Assembly (NCBI GenBank): GCA_964623735.1
Contig: CAZUVE010000061.1
Span: 1-15,328 of the forward strand
DNA length: 15,328 nt
Direction of reading: 5' to 3'
From: SW-9-67-25 sp964623735
Lineage (GTDB): Archaea; Halobacteriota; Halobacteria; Halobacteriales; Haloarculaceae
The notes beneath the pieces were generated by a model. The model worked only from the letters and a program-made list of their open reading frames with translations. It did no database searches and was not told the DNA's origin. Position numbers and translations under genes: made by a program. This document shows, one piece after another, positions 13,796-15,328 of this stretch; position 1 is the first letter of the stretch; each line of letters begins with the position of its first letter.

Positions 13796-13809
13796 CCGGA
13801 TTATAAGTG
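13796..13809 (+). promoter_or_regulatory. TATA-like box upstream of the 58-aa gene
   Basis: ACCGGATTATAAGT, with ATTATAAG at 13800-13807, is the only good TATA match in the divergent spacer 13701-13859. Transcription would start near 13830 and give a leader of about 30 nt that includes CCCTTTTTGTC. The reverse complement also reads as a TATA box, but it is about 100 nt from the NUDIX start. Confidence 0.4.
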
Positions 13810-13859
13810 TTCGAGTTCAGAAACAGTCCCTTTTTGTCGGGGCGTCGAGTACCGCAGGT

Positions 13860-14036
13860 ATGACCTTCGAGGAAGGCGACACCGTCGTCCTGCAAGACAA
13901 ACACAGCGAGTACGACGGCGAGGAGGGGACTGTGACGCAGGTGATGGAGACGATGTTCGGCGACGCCAACTACACCGTCAGCTTCGAGGACGGGAAAGAG
14001 CAGGGCGTCCCCGAGGACAACCTCGAGCCGGTCTGA
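13860..14036 (+). CDS. Small SH3-barrel-like protein, 58 aa (possibly DUF1918-like)
   Basis: The ORF starts with ATG at 13860, reading MTFEEGDTVVLQDKHSEYD, and continues GEEGTVTQVMETMFGDANY and VSFEDGKEQGVPEDNLEPV. The pattern of short strands GDTVVL, GEEGTVTQV, NYTVSFEDG and a final turn resembles KOW/SH3-type barrels that bind nucleic acid or protein partners. Haloarchaea carry close relatives, often annotated as DUF1918 or hypothetical. No catalytic residues are apparent. It leads a plus-strand group with COG1325 and RNase P p30 (5-nt gap to the next start), which hints at an RNA-linked role by context only. The codon bias is typical of the genome, so it is a real gene despite its size. 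Confidence 0.8.
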   Translation: MTFEEGDTVVLQDKHSEYDGEEGTVTQVMETMFGDANYTVSFEDGKEQGVPEDNLEPV

Positions 14037-14041
14037 GGCGG

Positions 14042-14473
14042 ATGGTCTCCGTCCCGCTCCACTACGTCGACCTCCGCGCGTTCTGTTTCGTCACGGAGGA
14101 CGAAACGCGGATCGAGGCGGCGCTCCGAACCTTCCTCCCCGAGGAGTTCCACGTCGAGCGCGTCGAATCGGAGGGGTACCACGGCGACCGGATCCTCGTT
14201 CTCTCCGCGCGCGTCGAGAACGCCGACGAGGTCCGGACGGTTCTCGACTGCGTGAGCCAACTCCCGGGGGAGGAACTCGACCGCGTCCGGAGGGAACTCG
14301 GCGACCGCGTCGACGAGAACTGCAGTCTCTTTCTGACCTTCGACAAACAGGCCGCCTCCAGCAGCAGGGTCCGTCTCGGCGACGGGATCACGTTCCGCGC
14401 GAAGGTCGAGGCCTACCCCGCGAAACGGGAGGCGGCACTCGAGAACGCCCGCGACCTCTTCGAGGGGCTGTGA
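14042..14473 (+). CDS. COG1325-family RNA-binding protein (predicted exosome-associated)
   Basis: A 143-aa cytosolic protein starting VSVPLHYVDLRAFCFVTED and ending KREAALENARDLFEGL. The N-terminal strand HYVDLRAFCFVTEDE, the GYHGDRILVLSARV segment and the conserved SLFLTFDKQAA match archaeal COG1325, a small RNA-binding family encoded next to RNase P p30 and predicted to work with the exosome. The biochemical role is not established to my knowledge. The gene begins 5 nt after the small SH3-like gene. Its TGA overlaps the ATG of the RNase P gene (TGATG), showing translational coupling. The pair is a conserved archaeal arrangement, so the assignment is quite secure. Confidence 0.82.
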   Translation: MVSVPLHYVDLRAFCFVTEDETRIEAALRTFLPEEFHVERVESEGYHGDRILVLSARVENADEVRTVLDCVSQLPGEELDRVRRELGDRVDENCSLFLTFDKQAASSSRVRLGDGITFRAKVEAYPAKREAALENARDLFEGL

Positions 14474-15183
14474 TGTACGAGGGCGTCCACGCCCACCCCG
14501 ACGGGTCGAGCCCGGTTTCGCAGCTGGCGCTCACGGCCAGCGAGTACGGCTACGACGGCGTCGTCGTCCGCAACCACGGTGACAGTCCGGCGAGCTACGA
14601 CCCGGCCGCTGTCCGGGAGACGCACGGCGTGGACGTCGTGACGGGCGTCGAGGTACGCGCGTCTGACCCCTCGCGCGCGAGCGGGTTCGTCGGCTCCCAC
14701 CGGGTGGACGCGACGGTCGTTGCCGTCCACGGCGGCGACCCCGAGATCAACCGGTTCGCGGTCGAACAGCCCGCGGTGGACGTTCTCACACACCCGATGG
14801 CCGGGGAGGGCGATTTCAACCACGTGCTGGCCCGCGAGGCCGCCGACAACGGCGTCCGCGTGGAAGTGTCGCTACGGCCGGTCCTGCGCCGGGAGGGCGG
14901 CCGGCGGGTCCGTGCGCTGCGCGACCTGCGGAAGCTGTGGGAGATTCTCGACCACTACGGGACGCCGTACGTAGTCAGCGCAGACCCCCACAGCCACCTC
15001 CAGCTCCGGGCTCCCCGGGAGTTGCAGGCACTCGGCGACGTGGTCGGGATCGACGCCGACGACGTGGCCGCGGGGCTCGCGGAGTGGGGGCGGCTGGCCG
15101 AGCGCAACCGCGCGCGCGCTTCCGAGGCGTTCGTCGAGCCCGGCGTCTGGACGGAACCGGCCGACGGCGACGACCGGGCGTGA
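14473..15183 (+). CDS. rnp3: Ribonuclease P protein component 3 (Rpp30)
   Basis: A 236-aa subunit of the archaeal RNase P holoenzyme, which trims the 5' leader of pre-tRNAs. With Pop5 (Rnp2) it forms the pair that supports the catalytic RNA. The sequence has the PHP-like TIM-barrel signature of Rpp30: YEGVHAHPDG (2-11), YGYDGVVVRNHGD, VDVVTGVEVRA, VDVLTHPMAGEGDFNHVLA and GVRVEVSLRPVLRREGG, then TPYVVSADPHSHLQLRAPREL. The ATG at 14473 overlaps the preceding stop; a GTG at 14470 is a less likely alternative start. In many haloarchaea rnp2 and the proteasome alpha gene follow directly. Here the stop is followed within 11 nt by a palindromic repeat and IS-like hairpin sequence. Confidence 0.92.
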   Translation: MYEGVHAHPDGSSPVSQLALTASEYGYDGVVVRNHGDSPASYDPAAVRETHGVDVVTGVEVRASDPSRASGFVGSHRVDATVVAVHGGDPEINRFAVEQPAVDVLTHPMAGEGDFNHVLAREAADNGVRVEVSLRPVLRREGGRRVRALRDLRKLWEILDHYGTPYVVSADPHSHLQLRAPRELQALGDVVGIDADDVAAGLAEWGRLAERNRARASEAFVEPGVWTEPADGDDRA

Positions 15184-15193
15184 GGGGAGTATA

Positions 15194-15275
15194 TACTGAT
15201 TGATGTAACTGTTTACCGGTCTGACCGTACGCTGTCGTGCGGTCGTACTGGGACACAGTTACGGCAATCCGTCTG
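15194..15275 (+). repeat. Dispersed palindromic repeat, copy C (MITE-like)
   Basis: GATTGATGTAACTG (15198-15211) pairs with CAGTTACGGCAATC (15256-15269) at 12 of 14 positions. The inner stem TGACCGTACG (15222-15231) with CGTGCGGTCG (15236-15245) is closed completely if two G-T pairs are allowed. The CGTGCGGTCGTAC block is identical to copy B. It begins 11 nt after the rnp3 stop, so it could form the 3' end hairpin of that operon's transcript. Confidence 0.8.
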
Positions 15276-15294
15276 ATACAGACCGATAGCGCAT

Positions 15295-15316
15295 ACCTCC
15301 GTCTTTAGGCGGAGGT
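15295..15316. mobile_element. Hairpin resembling an IS200/IS605 element end
   Basis: ACCTCCG (15295-15301) and CGGAGGT (15310-15316) form a perfect 7-bp stem around the loop TCTTTAGG, followed at once by TCAAG. Subterminal hairpins of this type, often with TTTAGG-like loops, occur at the ends of haloarchaeal IS200/IS605 and TnpB elements, where TCAA can be the right cleavage site. No transposase or TnpB frame is in the window, so it could be the edge of an element beyond 15328, a non-autonomous remnant, or a terminator-like hairpin. Confidence 0.35.
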
Positions 15317-15328
15317 CAAGCGATAGGC

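Noticed and set aside
12993..13859. Open frame upstream of and in phase with the 58-aa gene
   Set aside because: It crosses repeat copy B and runs antisense to the NUDIX gene. Only the part from 13860 looks like protein.
2990..15275. CRISPR array
   Set aside because: The repeat copies are far apart, palindromic throughout and diverged. No regular spacers or cas genes are present.

Overview
The window looks like a chromosomal segment of a halophilic archaeon (class Halobacteria). The DNA is GC-rich, the proteins are very acidic (Asp/Glu-rich), several secreted proteins carry Tat signals or a lipobox, promoters are archaeal BRE/TATA type with very short leaders, and the core genes are archaeal (Cbf5, thermosome, RNase P p30, COG1325). 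Genus cannot be assigned from the sequence alone.

Layout. (1) 1-1306: the end of cytidylate kinase, overlapped by cbf5 (rRNA pseudouridine synthase). (2) 1311-1375: a strongly self-complementary spacer. (3) 1439-2707: a Tat-exported lipoprotein with a PQQ-type beta-propeller. (4) 2750-2941: tRNA-Pro(GGG), then a 61-nt tRNA-like fragment that closes acceptor and T stems but lacks room for the rest. (5) About 2942-3950: an accessory-looking stretch with a palindromic repeat copy, a frameshifted unknown gene and a second, decayed repeat copy. (6) 3952-7988: an operon of a secreted, membrane-anchored COG1361-type protein and an MMPL/RND transporter, preceded by a perfect 16-bp palindrome next to the TATA box. 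(7) 7985-8176: a probable gene remnant. (8) 8162-10234 (minus): a halolysin-like subtilisin protease with a three-module C-terminal region. (9) 10429-11235 (minus): an amidohydrolase-like protein with altered metal ligands, divergent from (10) 11388-12971, a thermosome subunit without the GGM-rich tail. (11) 13137-13700 (minus): a NUDIX hydrolase. (12) 13860-15183: a plus-strand group of a 58-aa SH3-like protein, a COG1325 RNA-binding protein and RNase P subunit p30. (13) 15184-15328: another repeat copy and a hairpin resembling IS200/IS605 ends.

The most unusual thing in the window is a family of about 80-bp dispersed palindromes at 2990-3068, 13052-13139 and 15194-15275, with a decayed partial copy at 3691-3750. 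All lie in the same orientation, mostly at gene ends. They share terminal inverted repeats around GATTGCTGT and an inner stem around CGACCGC/GCGGTCG, and contain no gene. They look like a MITE-type or hairpin-forming intergenic repeat.

Functionally the window mixes information processing (cbf5, tRNA, RNase P, COG1325, chaperonin) with cell-surface and export functions (PQQ lipoprotein, COG1361/RND pair, secreted protease). Most long ORFs in other frames are shadows caused by high GC.
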